Below, in pieces: positions 8,897 to 17,553 of a DNA stretch of 64,000 nucleotides. The translations under genes and the position numbers were made by a program. Source of the stretch: Cognatundibacterium crateris (GTDB lineage: Bacteria > Pseudomonadota > Gammaproteobacteria > Burkholderiales > Burkholderiaceae_D); assembly GCF_010078235.1 (NCBI RefSeq), contig NZ_JAABOS010000007.1, positions 211,190-275,189 on the forward strand. The letters run 5' to 3'. The number at the start of each line of letters is the position of its first letter. Position 1 is the stretch's first letter. The notes beneath the pieces were generated by a model. It did no database searches. It saw nothing but the letters and a program-made list of their open reading frames with translations, and was not told where the DNA came from.

Positions 8897-9283
8897 ATGG
8901 CTTACTCAGATAAAGTTTTAGATCACTACGAAAATCCACGTAACGTCGGCGCTTTTGAAAAAGGTGACGACAGTGTAGGCACCGGCATGGTTGGTGCGCC
9001 TGCCTGTGGCGACGTGATGAAATTGCAGATCAAGGTTGGCGCTAACGGCGTGATCGAAGATGCCAAGTTCAAAACCTATGGCTGCGGCTCTGCGATTGCC
9101 TCTTCTTCTCTGGTAACAGAGTGGGTCAAGGGTAAAACGCTGGATCAGGCACTGGAAATTAAAAATACAGCGATCGCTGAAGAACTGGCCTTACCACCAG
9201 TGAAAATCCATTGCTCCATCCTGGCTGAAGACGCAATCAAAGCTGCGGTCCTGGATTACAAGAACAAGCACAGCGCCGAATAA
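8897..9283 (+). CDS. iscU: Fe-S cluster scaffold IscU
   Basis: 128 residues of the usual scaffold length. The three cluster cysteines are present in GAPACGDVMKL, KTYGCGSAIASSS and KIHCSIL, with the conserved Asp in CGD. The LPPVK motif recognised by HscA is present as LPPVKIHC. It receives sulfur from IscS and hands nascent clusters on through HscA/HscB. It begins 66 bases after iscS with AAAGGA upstream. Confidence 0.97.
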   Translation: MAYSDKVLDHYENPRNVGAFEKGDDSVGTGMVGAPACGDVMKLQIKVGANGVIEDAKFKTYGCGSAIASSSLVTEWVKGKTLDQALEIKNTAIAEELALPPVKIHCSILAEDAIKAAVLDYKNKHSAE

Positions 9284-9371
9284 GTTAGGCGGGCAAACCT
9301 GGGTTCAGGTTTGCCACCGCCGCGGCATCAGTTACACCTCAGGATAAGAAGCAGTAAAGACGGAAATCACC

Positions 9372-9695
9372 ATGGCTATCACACTCACTGAAAAAGCAGC
9401 AAAGCATGTCATTCGTTATATGGAACGCCGTGGCAAAGGCTTAGGCCTGCGCTTTGGCGTACGCACGACCGGCTGTTCCGGCATGGCCTATAAGCTTGAA
9501 TACGTGGATGAAATGAGTGGTGAAGATCAGGTCTTTGAGTCCCATGGCGTGAAGGTCTTTGTCGACGCAAAAAGTCTGCCTTATATTGACGGTACCGAAC
9601 TCGACTTTGCGCGCGAAGGCCTGAACGAAGGCTTTAAATTCTACAATCCTAACGTGAAAGATGAATGCGGTTGCGGCGAAAGCTTCCGTATCTGA
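9372..9695 (+). CDS. iscA: A-type Fe-S carrier IscA
   Basis: 107 residues with the A-type cysteine set: Cys in [13 protein letters not shown] and the C-terminal pair in DECGCGESF. IscA moves iron or pre-formed clusters to [4Fe-4S] targets. The length and motifs match IscA of isc operons. The stop codon lies 21 bases before hscB. Confidence 0.96.
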   Translation: MAITLTEKAAKHVIRYMERRGKGLGLRFGVRTTGCSGMAYKLEYVDEMSGEDQVFESHGVKVFVDAKSLPYIDGTELDFAREGLNEGFKFYNPNVKDECGCGESFRI

Positions 9696-9715
9696 GCCCG
9701 GCCAGACTGAGTCCT

Positions 9716-10219
9716 ATGCAAAATCATTTTGAGCTGTTTCAGTTGGCACCGCGTTTTTCGCTGGATATGGCACAGCTCGATGCGGCCTATCGCGAAGTCC
9801 AGAGCAAGGTTCATCCGGATAAATTCGTGCAGGCCAGCGAAGCAGAAAAACGGGTTGCCATGCAATGGGCGACCCGTGCCAATGAAGCCTACCAGACCCT
9901 GAAAAAGCCCTTGAAGCGCGCCAGCTATCTGTGCGAATTGCACGGCGTCGATCTGGAAACCGAATCGAATACCAGCATGCCAGCTGCCTTCCTGATGCAA
10001 CAGATGGAATGGCGCGAAGCATTTGATGATGCGCGCCACGAGCAGAATAGCGCCGCGCTGCTGCAACTGGAAGCTGAGTTGCGCAATACGCTCAGACAGC
10101 AACTGACTCAGGCAGGTCTGGCGCTGGATAACGGGCAGTACCGCGAGGCGGCCGGACTGATACGCACCTGCATGTTCCTGGAAAAATTTCTGGCTGATAT
10201 CGCCGCGCTGGATGACTGA
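9716..10219 (+). CDS. hscB: J-domain co-chaperone HscB
   Basis: 167 residues from the ATG at 9716; an in-frame start at 9665 would overlap iscA and adds unrelated residues. The N-terminal J-domain carries the HPDKF motif (VQSKVHPDKFVQA). The C-terminal helical domain (about residues 90-167) binds IscU. It stimulates the HscA ATPase and delivers IscU to it. It is followed by hscA after 69 bases. Confidence 0.95.
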   Translation: MQNHFELFQLAPRFSLDMAQLDAAYREVQSKVHPDKFVQASEAEKRVAMQWATRANEAYQTLKKPLKRASYLCELHGVDLETESNTSMPAAFLMQQMEWREAFDDARHEQNSAALLQLEAELRNTLRQQLTQAGLALDNGQYREAAGLIRTCMFLEKFLADIAALDD

Positions 10220-10288
10220 CGCAGCCGGCTACCGAATAACCGGCGCCACAGCGCGCCACTTTGTTGATGGCCTCCATCCTTAGACACC

Positions 10289-12154
10289 ATGGCATTACTG
10301 CAAATTTCTGAACCGGGCATGTCCACCGCACCTCACCAGCACCGGCTGGCGGTAGGCATCGATCTGGGCACGACTAACTCTCTGGTTGCCACCGTACGCA
10401 ACAGTATTCCTGAAGTGCTCAACGATGAAGAAGGCCGGCCTTTGCTGCCATCTGTGGTGCGCTATCTGCCGAACGGCCATGCCCACATCGGCTTCAAGGC
10501 ACAGGCCGAACAGAGTAATGATCCGAAAAATACCATCGCCTCGGTAAAACGCTTCATGGGTCGCGGCCTGAAAGATATCGCCTACGCCGAAAATCTGCCT
10601 TATGACTTCCACGATGAACCTGGCATGGTGCAGTTAAAAACCATCGCTGGCATCAAAAGTCCGGTTGAAGTCTCAGCCCAGATACTGGCCACGCTGCGCC
10701 AGCAGGCGGAAGATGCGCTCGGCGATGATCTGGTCGGCGCAGTGATTACCGTTCCTGCGTATTTCGATGATGCGCAACGCCAGGCGACTAAAGACGCCGC
10801 CAAACTGGCAGGCCTGAACGTATTGCGCCTGCTGAACGAACCGACTGCAGCTGCTATCGCCTACGGACTGGATAATGCATCGGAAGGCACTTACGCCGTG
10901 TACGATCTGGGTGGCGGTACCTTTGATATTTCCATACTCAAAATGAGCAAGGGCGTATTTGAAGTATTGTCTACCGGCGGCGATTCTGCACTCGGTGGCG
11001 ACGACTTTGACCACCGTTTGTTTTGCTGGATCTTACAGGAAGCCAAATTAGCACCACTGTCGGACGAAGACACCAGCATGCTAATGATGAAGGCGCGTGA
11101 AGCCAAGGAAATTTTATCCAGCAAACCCAGTACATTTATCGACGCAAAACTCAATTCCGGCGAATCCGTGCATCTGCAACTGAGCGCCAGCCAGTTTGCT
11201 GAAATGACGCAGAACCTGGTGCTCAAAACCATCACGCCTTGCCGCAAAGCCTTACGTGATGCGGACTTATCCGCGGATGATATCGACGGCGTGGTATTGG
11301 TGGGCGGCGCGACCCGCATGCCACATGTACGCAAAGCCGTCGGTGAATTTTTCCAGACCACGCCACTCGCAAATATCGACCCTGACAAAGTGGTCGCGCT
11401 GGGCGCCGCGATTCAGGCCAATCTGCTGGCGGGCAACCGCGCTCCCGGTGATGACTGGCTGTTATTGGACGTAATTCCATTGTCATTGGGCGTAGAAACC
11501 ATGGGTGGGCTGGCTGAAAAAGTCATACCGCGCAATTCCACCATCCCTTGCGCACGCGCCCAGGAATTCACCACCTTCAAAGATGGTCAGACCGCGATGG
11601 CTATCCATGTGGTACAGGGTGAACGCGAACTGGTCAGCGATTGCCGCTCACTGGCGCGCTTTGAATTACGTGGCATTCCGGCGATGGCGGCGGGTGCTGC
11701 CAGAATACGGATTACTTATCAGGTCGATGCTGATGGTTTGCTATCCGTCTCTGCACGCGAATTGCGCTCAGGCGTTGAAGCCAGTATCACGGTCAAACCT
11801 TCTTACGGTTTAGCCGACGATGACATCACACGCATGTTGCAGGATTCGTTTAGCACGGCAGAAGCAGATATGCAGCAACGTGCTTTGCGCGAGGAGCAGG
11901 TTGAAGCCGAGCGTATACTGCTGGCGACACAATCTGCTTTTGACGCCGACAGTCAGTTGTTGTCTGCGGCAGAATCAGAAGCTATTCAACAATTAATGCA
12001 GCAAGTCAGATTGATGATGGCTGGCAGCGACCATCAGGGCTTACACGCAGCCATCAGCGCGCTGGCAGAAGGCACTGAAGAATTCGCAGCCCGTCGTATG
12101 GATCAGAGTGTACGCTCAGCTCTGGCCGGAAAAAAACTGGACGACATCGCTTAA
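10289..12154 (+). CDS. hscA: Hsp70-type chaperone HscA
   Basis: 621 residues, the usual HscA length. The ATPase domain has [13 protein letters not shown] near the start, [25 protein letters not shown] and [14 protein letters not shown]. The substrate-binding domain follows, with a helical lid at the C-terminus. The MALLQISEP start matches E. coli HscA, supporting the ATG at 10289. It uses ATP to release clusters from IscU, with HscB as co-chaperone. Confidence 0.96.
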   Translation: MALLQISEPGMSTAPHQHRLAVGIDLGTTNSLVATVRNSIPEVLNDEEGRPLLPSVVRYLPNGHAHIGFKAQAEQSNDPKNTIASVKRFMGRGLKDIAYAENLPYDFHDEPGMVQLKTIAGIKSPVEVSAQILATLRQQAEDALGDDLVGAVITVPAYFDDAQRQATKDAAKLAGLNVLRLLNEPTAAAIAYGLDNASEGTYAVYDLGGGTFDISILKMSKGVFEVLSTGGDSALGGDDFDHRLFCWILQEAKLAPLSDEDTSMLMMKAREAKEILSSKPSTFIDAKLNSGESVHLQLSASQFAEMTQNLVLKTITPCRKALRDADLSADDIDGVVLVGGATRMPHVRKAVGEFFQTTPLANIDPDKVVALGAAIQANLLAGNRAPGDDWLLLDVIPLSLGVETMGGLAEKVIPRNSTIPCARAQEFTTFKDGQTAMAIHVVQGERELVSDCRSLARFELRGIPAMAAGAARIRITYQVDADGLLSVSARELRSGVEASITVKPSYGLADDDITRMLQDSFSTAEADMQQRALREEQVEAERILLATQSAFDADSQLLSAAESEAIQQLMQQVRLMMAGSDHQGLHAAISALAEGTEEFAARRMDQSVRSALAGKKLDDIA

Positions 12155-12175
12155 ACTCACCTAATCGGAAATACC

Positions 12176-12514
12176 ATGCCACAAATTATCGTTCTGCCCC
12201 ACCCTGAACTCTGCCCGGAAGGGACCGTGATTGACGCACCGGAAGGCAAGTCACTGTGCGAAGCACTGGTAGAAAGCGATGTAGAAATCGAACACGCCTG
12301 TGAAATGTCCTGTGCCTGCACCACTTGCCATGTGGTGATACGTGAAGGATTTCAGTCATTGAATGCCTCGACTGATGATGAAGAAGACTTGCTCGATGCC
12401 GCCTGGGGTCTGGAATCGACTTCACGCCTGTCTTGTCAGGTCAAACTCGGCAAGCAAGACATTACGATAGAAATCCCCAAATACACGATCAATCATGCGC
12501 GCGAACACCATTGA
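12176..12514 (+). CDS. fdx: [2Fe-2S] ferredoxin of the isc system
   Basis: 112 residues of adrenodoxin-type ferredoxin. The cluster cysteines are in the CEMSCACTTCHV loop and in the later LSCQVKL. It supplies electrons to cluster assembly on IscU. It is 21 bases after hscA and last in the operon. No iscX-like small acidic gene follows, unlike many isc operons; a terminator comes instead. Confidence 0.95.
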   Translation: MPQIIVLPHPELCPEGTVIDAPEGKSLCEALVESDVEIEHACEMSCACTTCHVVIREGFQSLNASTDDEEDLLDAAWGLESTSRLSCQVKLGKQDITIEIPKYTINHAREHH

Positions 12515-12542
12515 TTGACGGTATCACCCAGAAATTCAATAA

Positions 12543-12581
12543 AAACAGCTCAGCATACGAATATCGTTGCTGAGCTGTTTT
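12543..12581 (+). terminator. Terminator of the isc operon
   Basis: AACAGCTCAGCA and TGCTGAGCTGTT form a 12-bp perfect stem around a 14-base loop, with TTTTAC following. It lies about 30 bases after fdx. Confidence 0.8.
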
Positions 12582-12790
12582 ACATTTTCGCGACAAATCC
12601 GGGAGCGGCGCATTGTTTTTAGTTGCTGGCAATAACTAAACTTGCCCTAATGAAAAAAAGCTTTTAGTATGATCGGGCTGCCAATGTAAGGTTAGGGAAC
12701 TGAAATTGCTTTGATTACAGGCATTGCTGATTGGCGCGAGTTGCAACAATAGCAACAAATTCGAATAAAGTAATGCTCACAGGAAGAACA

Positions 12791-14404
12791 ATGAGGTTTC
12801 AACAATTGCTTGCCGCCCTACGCAGTCGCATTTCCCTCAGACTGGCCATCATCCTTGCGGTGATATTCGGACTGACTGTACCTGCTGCAGTTCTGGTTCC
12901 GTATCAACTCAATACGATAGAGGAAGCTGTACGCAGTAAAAACAAAGACGACCATGAACGCCTGGTCGGCATCCTGTCCGTTATTCTGTCCGAACCATTG
13001 TGGCAAATCACTCCGGAAATTGCCAATATTTCCAGTGAGGTGGTGTACTCCGATCCACGGGTTGCCAGCATAGAAGTCATTACGCTGCCTGACCGCAAAG
13101 AATTCATCAAGAACGATACCCGCCGTCACACTCAAAAAGGCCCCTTCACCAGCAAAACACGCGAAATCACGCATGGTGGTCAGGTGATCGGCGAAGTCCG
13201 GCTGACGCTGGCGGAGGATCTGCTACAGGAAAGCCTGCGTTCAGATTTTCGCCGCTATATGACGACGGCTGCACTGTCACTGATATTGGCGATTATCTTT
13301 ATTTTGATGGTATTGCAATGGCGTCTGGTCAAACCAGTCAAAATCCTGATGGAAAAATCAGACCGCCTGGCAAATGGCGAGTTGAATGAACCGATTGCAC
13401 TGAACCGAGAAGATGAGCTGGGCCATCTGGCCAACAGTCTGGAGGCAACACGTCAGGCCTTACAACACTCGTTTGGTGAACTGGAAATCAAAAATCAGCA
13501 GTTGCTGGAATACTCAGGCACCCTGGAATCCAAGGTGCGGCAACGCACCCAGGAACTGGAAAGCGTGAACCAGAATTTGGAAGCTGCCCTTCATAACGTG
13601 AACAATGCACAGGCTGAGCTGGCAAGGGTAGAACGGATGGCCGCACTGGGCTCTATGGTGGCTGGTGTGGCGCATGAACTCAACACGCCTTTAGGTAACT
13701 GCCTGCTGGTTGCCAGCACCCTGGAAGAAGAAACCCGCCGCCTGCTGAAAATGGTGGAGGAAGGCCAGATACGCCGCTCAGACTTAACGCGTTACGCTGA
13801 AACAGCACTGGATTCAACCAAGTTACTGCTGCGTGGATTACAACAGTCTGCGCATCTGGTGGGCGATTTCAAACAGGTTGCGGTCGATCAGTCCAGCGCG
13901 CAAAGGCGCCGCTTCGGACTGCTGGTGATGCTGCAGGAACTCAGTGCACTGCTGCACTCCAGCCTGCGCAAGACACCATTCACACTGGAGCTGGACATAC
14001 CTGCCGATATAGAAATGGACAGCTATCCTGGTCCTTTGGGTCAGGTATTTACCAACCTGGTCAACAATTCTGTGATTCATGGGCTGGAGGGCAAAAGCTC
14101 AGGACAAATGCGCTGCAGTGCAGAAAGAATGGGCGATTATGTGATGCTGATTTTCAGCGACAACGGAAAAGGTATCCCACCTGACATCGTTAACCGTATT
14201 TTCGAACCCTTCTTCACGACCAAGTTCGGACAGGGTGGCAGCGGTCTGGGCCTGAGTATCACCTTCAATATGATTACCAACGTATTGGGTGGTAATATCA
14301 ATGTGTCCAGCATTCCGGACCAAGGTACACAATTTGAAATCCGCCTGCCACTGATAGCACCTGGCGACAAAGAAAGTAAAGATCCGCTGCTTAACCCAGA
14401 TTGA
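12791..14404 (+). CDS. Membrane sensor histidine kinase
   Basis: 537 residues from the ATG at 12791, which has AGGAAG 4 bases upstream; an in-frame start at 12731 lacks a site. TM1 lies near residues 16-37 and TM2 near 158-180, with a periplasmic sensor region between them. A HAMP domain (WRLVKPVKILMEKSDRLANG) and a coiled coil (about residues 235-295) follow. The H-box is VAGVAHELNTPLGN, with the phospho-His. The ATPase part has NLVNNSVIHG (N-box), DNGKGIP (G1), FEPFFTTK (F-box) and GGSGLGLSI (G2). It is a complete kinase but no response-regulator gene adjoins it, so it is an orphan; the signal is unknown. Confidence 0.88.
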   Translation: MRFQQLLAALRSRISLRLAIILAVIFGLTVPAAVLVPYQLNTIEEAVRSKNKDDHERLVGILSVILSEPLWQITPEIANISSEVVYSDPRVASIEVITLPDRKEFIKNDTRRHTQKGPFTSKTREITHGGQVIGEVRLTLAEDLLQESLRSDFRRYMTTAALSLILAIIFILMVLQWRLVKPVKILMEKSDRLANGELNEPIALNREDELGHLANSLEATRQALQHSFGELEIKNQQLLEYSGTLESKVRQRTQELESVNQNLEAALHNVNNAQAELARVERMAALGSMVAGVAHELNTPLGNCLLVASTLEEETRRLLKMVEEGQIRRSDLTRYAETALDSTKLLLRGLQQSAHLVGDFKQVAVDQSSAQRRRFGLLVMLQELSALLHSSLRKTPFTLELDIPADIEMDSYPGPLGQVFTNLVNNSVIHGLEGKSSGQMRCSAERMGDYVMLIFSDNGKGIPPDIVNRIFEPFFTTKFGQGGSGLGLSITFNMITNVLGGNINVSSIPDQGTQFEIRLPLIAPGDKESKDPLLNPD

Positions 14405-14480
14405 GCAAGGACAGCCAGAAATGCGGGGCGATTTCGGGTGTATACTAGCGCCTCGATTTTTTCTCACATTTTGACTGACT

Positions 14481-15275
14481 ATGCGCCAATACCTCGACTT
14501 CATGCGTCATGTGCGTGACCATGGAACCACAAAGACAGACCGGACCGGTACCGGTACTGTTTCGGTGTTTGGCTATCAGATGCGGTTCGACCTGAATCAG
14601 GGTTTTCCGCTCGTTACCACCAAAAAGCTACACCTGAAATCCATCGTGCATGAACTGATCTGGTTCCTGCAAGGCTCTACCAATATTCGCTATCTCAAAG
14701 AAAATGGCGTATCGATCTGGGATGAATGGGCCGACGAAAATGGCGATCTGGGTCCGGTATACGGCTCGCAATGGCGCAGCTGGCCGACACCGGATGGTCA
14801 GCATATCGACCAGATACAGCAACTGCTGGATCAGATTAAAAATAATCCTGATTCACGCCGCCTGATCGTCTCGGCCTGGAATGTGGCCGATATCCCGCAA
14901 ATGAAGCTGCCGCCATGCCATGCACTGTTCCAGTTTTATGTCGCCGATGGCAAATTGTCGTGCCAGTTGTATCAGCGCAGTGCCGACATCTTCCTGGGCG
15001 TACCGTTCAATATCGCGTCCTATGCATTACTGACCCATATGGTGGCGCAGCAATGTGGCCTGGGCGTGGGTGACTTTATCTGGACCGGTGGCGATTGCCA
15101 CTTATATTCCAACCACATGGAGCAGGTTGAGCTGCAGTTATCCCGTGATACCCTGCCCTTGCCGCAGCTCGTCATACAACGACAAGCTGAATCACTGTTT
15201 GATTATCAGTTTGATGACTTCGAATTCAGGGATTATCAATTCCATCCGGCGATCAAAGCGCCTGTCGCTGTTTAA
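14481..15275 (+). CDS. thyA: Thymidylate synthase
   Basis: 264 residues, the same length as E. coli ThyA. It converts dUMP to dTMP with methylene-tetrahydrofolate. The nucleophile is Cys146 in [11 protein letters not shown]; the dUMP-binding [18 protein letters not shown] and the folate-side [14 protein letters not shown] segment are intact. It is directly upstream of folA, which regenerates tetrahydrofolate, so the pair is a functional unit. Confidence 0.97.
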   Translation: MRQYLDFMRHVRDHGTTKTDRTGTGTVSVFGYQMRFDLNQGFPLVTTKKLHLKSIVHELIWFLQGSTNIRYLKENGVSIWDEWADENGDLGPVYGSQWRSWPTPDGQHIDQIQQLLDQIKNNPDSRRLIVSAWNVADIPQMKLPPCHALFQFYVADGKLSCQLYQRSADIFLGVPFNIASYALLTHMVAQQCGLGVGDFIWTGGDCHLYSNHMEQVELQLSRDTLPLPQLVIQRQAESLFDYQFDDFEFRDYQFHPAIKAPVAV

Positions 15276-15296
15276 AGCTTCTAAGGATTCATTCTC

Positions 15297-15791
15297 ATGT
15301 CATCTTTGACTGTTATCGTCGCAACCGATCAGCAATCGGGTATAGGTATCAATAACACCCTGCCCTGGCATTTGCCTGAAGATCTGGCGCATTTCAAAAA
15401 AACCACCAGTGGTCACCCGATTATCATGGGCCGTAAAACCTTTGAATCGATAGGCCGACCGCTGCCCAACCGGCGTAATATGGTCATCTCCGGCAATCCG
15501 GAATGGCAGCATGCCGGGGTGGAAGTGTTTACATCGCTGCAGAATGCAAGAGATGCCATAGGTGCGGCGCAGGCTTTCGTGATAGGCGGCTCGCAGATTT
15601 ATCAGCAAGTGCTGGAGCTCGGGCTGGCTGACAAACTGATCGTTACAGAAATACAATCCAGTTTTCAGTGCGACGCTTTCTTTCCCGCCATAGACAAACA
15701 AACATGGAAAGAAACTGCGCGTGAAAACCATTACTCAGAAACCCAGCAATTGCGTTATGCTTTTGTTACTTACGAAAAAAATCAGGCTTGA
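15297..15791 (+). CDS. folA: Dihydrofolate reductase
   Basis: 164 residues. The family motifs are present: an N-terminal VIVATDQQSGIGINNTLPWHLPEDLAHFK (Met20-loop region, catalytic acid in PEDL), MGRKTFESIGRPLPNRRNMV (NADPH binding) and FVIGGSQIYQQVL. It reduces dihydrofolate made by ThyA. It starts 21 bases after thyA; the ATG follows GGATTC. Confidence 0.96.
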   Translation: MSSLTVIVATDQQSGIGINNTLPWHLPEDLAHFKKTTSGHPIIMGRKTFESIGRPLPNRRNMVISGNPEWQHAGVEVFTSLQNARDAIGAAQAFVIGGSQIYQQVLELGLADKLIVTEIQSSFQCDAFFPAIDKQTWKETARENHYSETQQLRYAFVTYEKNQA

Positions 15792-15905
15792 TGCATGATG
15801 AGACCGGCAATATGATCAGTCGCAGCTACCCCTGACGAAGGCGCCACTGATCAGATGCAGCCTGGTATCAAAGATGTACAAGTCCATATAAAAAAAGGAA
15901 GCAAT

Positions 15906-16478
15906 ATGTCCGGACACGGTTTTCATGTACATGGTCCACATGACCACGAAATTGAACACGTCGCCCAGCATGGCAGCGACGATTTTGCCAGCCGTATCGC
16001 AGTGATGACTGCCATTATGGCAACGGTAGGCGCCCTGTTTGGCTATGAAGGCGGCGCCACTCAGAATGATGCAGCTATGTTTAAAAACAACGCTGCTATC
16101 AAAAAGACTGAGGCCTCCAATCAATGGAATTTTTATCAGTCAAAAAGCAACAAACAAAACCTCGCCGAGCTTGCACTTGTGATCCCTGGCACCGATACTG
16201 AGAAGTACAAAGCAGATGTAGCCCGCTACAAAGCGGAAAAAGAAGAGATTAAAAAGAAAGCCGAGGAATTGGAAGCGGAATCCCATAAGTGGGAAGAAGC
16301 GTCTGAAAATGCGCTGCACCAGCACCACCGCTGGGCACAGGCGATGACGGCGGTACAGATCGCAATCTCACTGGCAGCGATTACTTTGCTGACCAGGAAA
16401 AAGTGGCTGCAATTCACTTCTTATGGCGCGGCCGGCATTGGTGTGGTATTGGCGGCCTTAGCCTGGATGCATATTTAA
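15906..16478 (+). CDS. DUF4337 family membrane protein
   Basis: 190 residues from the ATG at 15906, with AAAGGA upstream; a start at 15855 has none. The N-terminus is His-rich (GHGFHVHGPHDHEIEHV). A first hydrophobic helix near residues 31-47 (VMTAIMATVGALFG), a long charged coiled-coil middle (about residues 90-140) and two C-terminal membrane segments (about 146-162 and 170-187) match the DUF4337 pattern. The role is unknown. It lies 10 bases before the outer-membrane protein gene and is probably co-transcribed with it. Confidence 0.75.
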   Translation: MSGHGFHVHGPHDHEIEHVAQHGSDDFASRIAVMTAIMATVGALFGYEGGATQNDAAMFKNNAAIKKTEASNQWNFYQSKSNKQNLAELALVIPGTDTEKYKADVARYKAEKEEIKKKAEELEAESHKWEEASENALHQHHRWAQAMTAVQIAISLAAITLLTRKKWLQFTSYGAAGIGVVLAALAWMHI

Positions 16479-16488
16479 AGAGAATATA

Positions 16489-17280
16489 ATGAAAAAATTA
16501 CTATGCGCATTGCTACTGGCGGCTGTACTCCCCGCAGCACAAGCGCAAACATCTGAGTTTGTGCAAACCATCCCCGAGTTCTATCTGCCTAAAGATATCA
16601 ACTACTCGCTGGGGGCAGTCGCTCTGTCAGTACCTAAATACCATGGTTCGGATGAGCGTCGTTATGCGCTTTATCCTATGTTTGATGTGCAGTGGAAAAG
16701 TGGCGCTTTTTTCAGCTCTGTGAATGGTCTGGGCTATAACTTTTCCAAGAATGCAGCAATGCAGTATGGCTTGCGCATGTCGCTGGAAGCGGCGCGTGAT
16801 GAGTCGCGCTCATCCAAGCTGCGCGGTCTCGGCGACGTGAATACCGCCATTGAGCCTGGTGCGTTTTTTAATTTCTCACTGAGCCAGCAATACACCCTGC
16901 TATCTTCTGTGCGTTATGGCTCAGGCGTGGACCACAATGGCGTACAAGTCAGCGTAGGCGGCCGCATTTCGACTGCGATCAACCCTCAGCACAGACTCAG
17001 TGCCTCATTGCGCGCCAACTGGGCCAATAACAGCTATATGCAGTCCTACTATGGCGTGACGCCACAACAGTCGCAGGCCAGCGGTTACGCAACTTTCACA
17101 CCGAATGCCGGCGTATCCGATATCAAACTTGGTGCCAGCTGGCACTGGACTATCGATACTAACTGGTCACTGACTACCGGCACCTCCTACAGCCGTTTGT
17201 CTGGCGATGCGGCTAAGAGCCCATTTGTCATCGACAAGAATGCGGTCTCGGTATTTTCTGCGGCGAGCTATCGTTTCTGA
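16489..17280 (+). CDS. MipA/OmpV family outer-membrane protein
   Basis: 263 residues. A signal peptide (MKKLLCALLLAAVLPAAQAQ) precedes a sequence of alternating beta strands ending in the aromatic SAASYRF, with C-terminal Phe as outer-membrane barrels require. The YSLGAVALSVPKYHGSDERRY start of the mature part and the late SYSRLSGDAAKSPFV are typical of MipA/OmpV proteins, described as scaffolds for murein synthesis or as porin-like proteins. A role here is not shown by context. Confidence 0.85.
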   Translation: MKKLLCALLLAAVLPAAQAQTSEFVQTIPEFYLPKDINYSLGAVALSVPKYHGSDERRYALYPMFDVQWKSGAFFSSVNGLGYNFSKNAAMQYGLRMSLEAARDESRSSKLRGLGDVNTAIEPGAFFNFSLSQQYTLLSSVRYGSGVDHNGVQVSVGGRISTAINPQHRLSASLRANWANNSYMQSYYGVTPQQSQASGYATFTPNAGVSDIKLGASWHWTIDTNWSLTTGTSYSRLSGDAAKSPFVIDKNAVSVFSAASYRF

Positions 17281-17306
17281 TCGTCACTCAGGCTACAGGC
17301 AAGTTC

Positions 17307-17337
17307 AAAAATGGGTATCTGAGCATACCCATTTTTC
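17307..17337 (+). terminator. Terminator after the MipA/OmpV gene
   Basis: AAAAATGGGTAT and ATACCCATTTTT form an inverted repeat around a short loop and end in T residues, 27 bases after the stop codon. Confidence 0.75.
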
Positions 17338-17553
17338 ATTACCGCCACCAAAATTAAGCTACCCAGTGCACAGAGCATCTCTGGATTTCATGACAGACTC
17401 ATGAAATTGGTACAGAGCGCAGAAAATGCAACTATTTTTTACATGAGCGGCCTCATATCTGAGAGAATTCGCTTCTTTGAATTTTTCGGCGCGCAAGCGG
17501 TTACCAAACTTGCCCAGGCGTCTCCCTTGTAACAAGCTTTTTTGGAGACCTCC

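Noticed and set aside
12642..12673. TTGCCC...TATGAT before the sensor kinase as promoter
   Set aside because: Spacing is 20 bases, outside the usual range; not strong enough to list.
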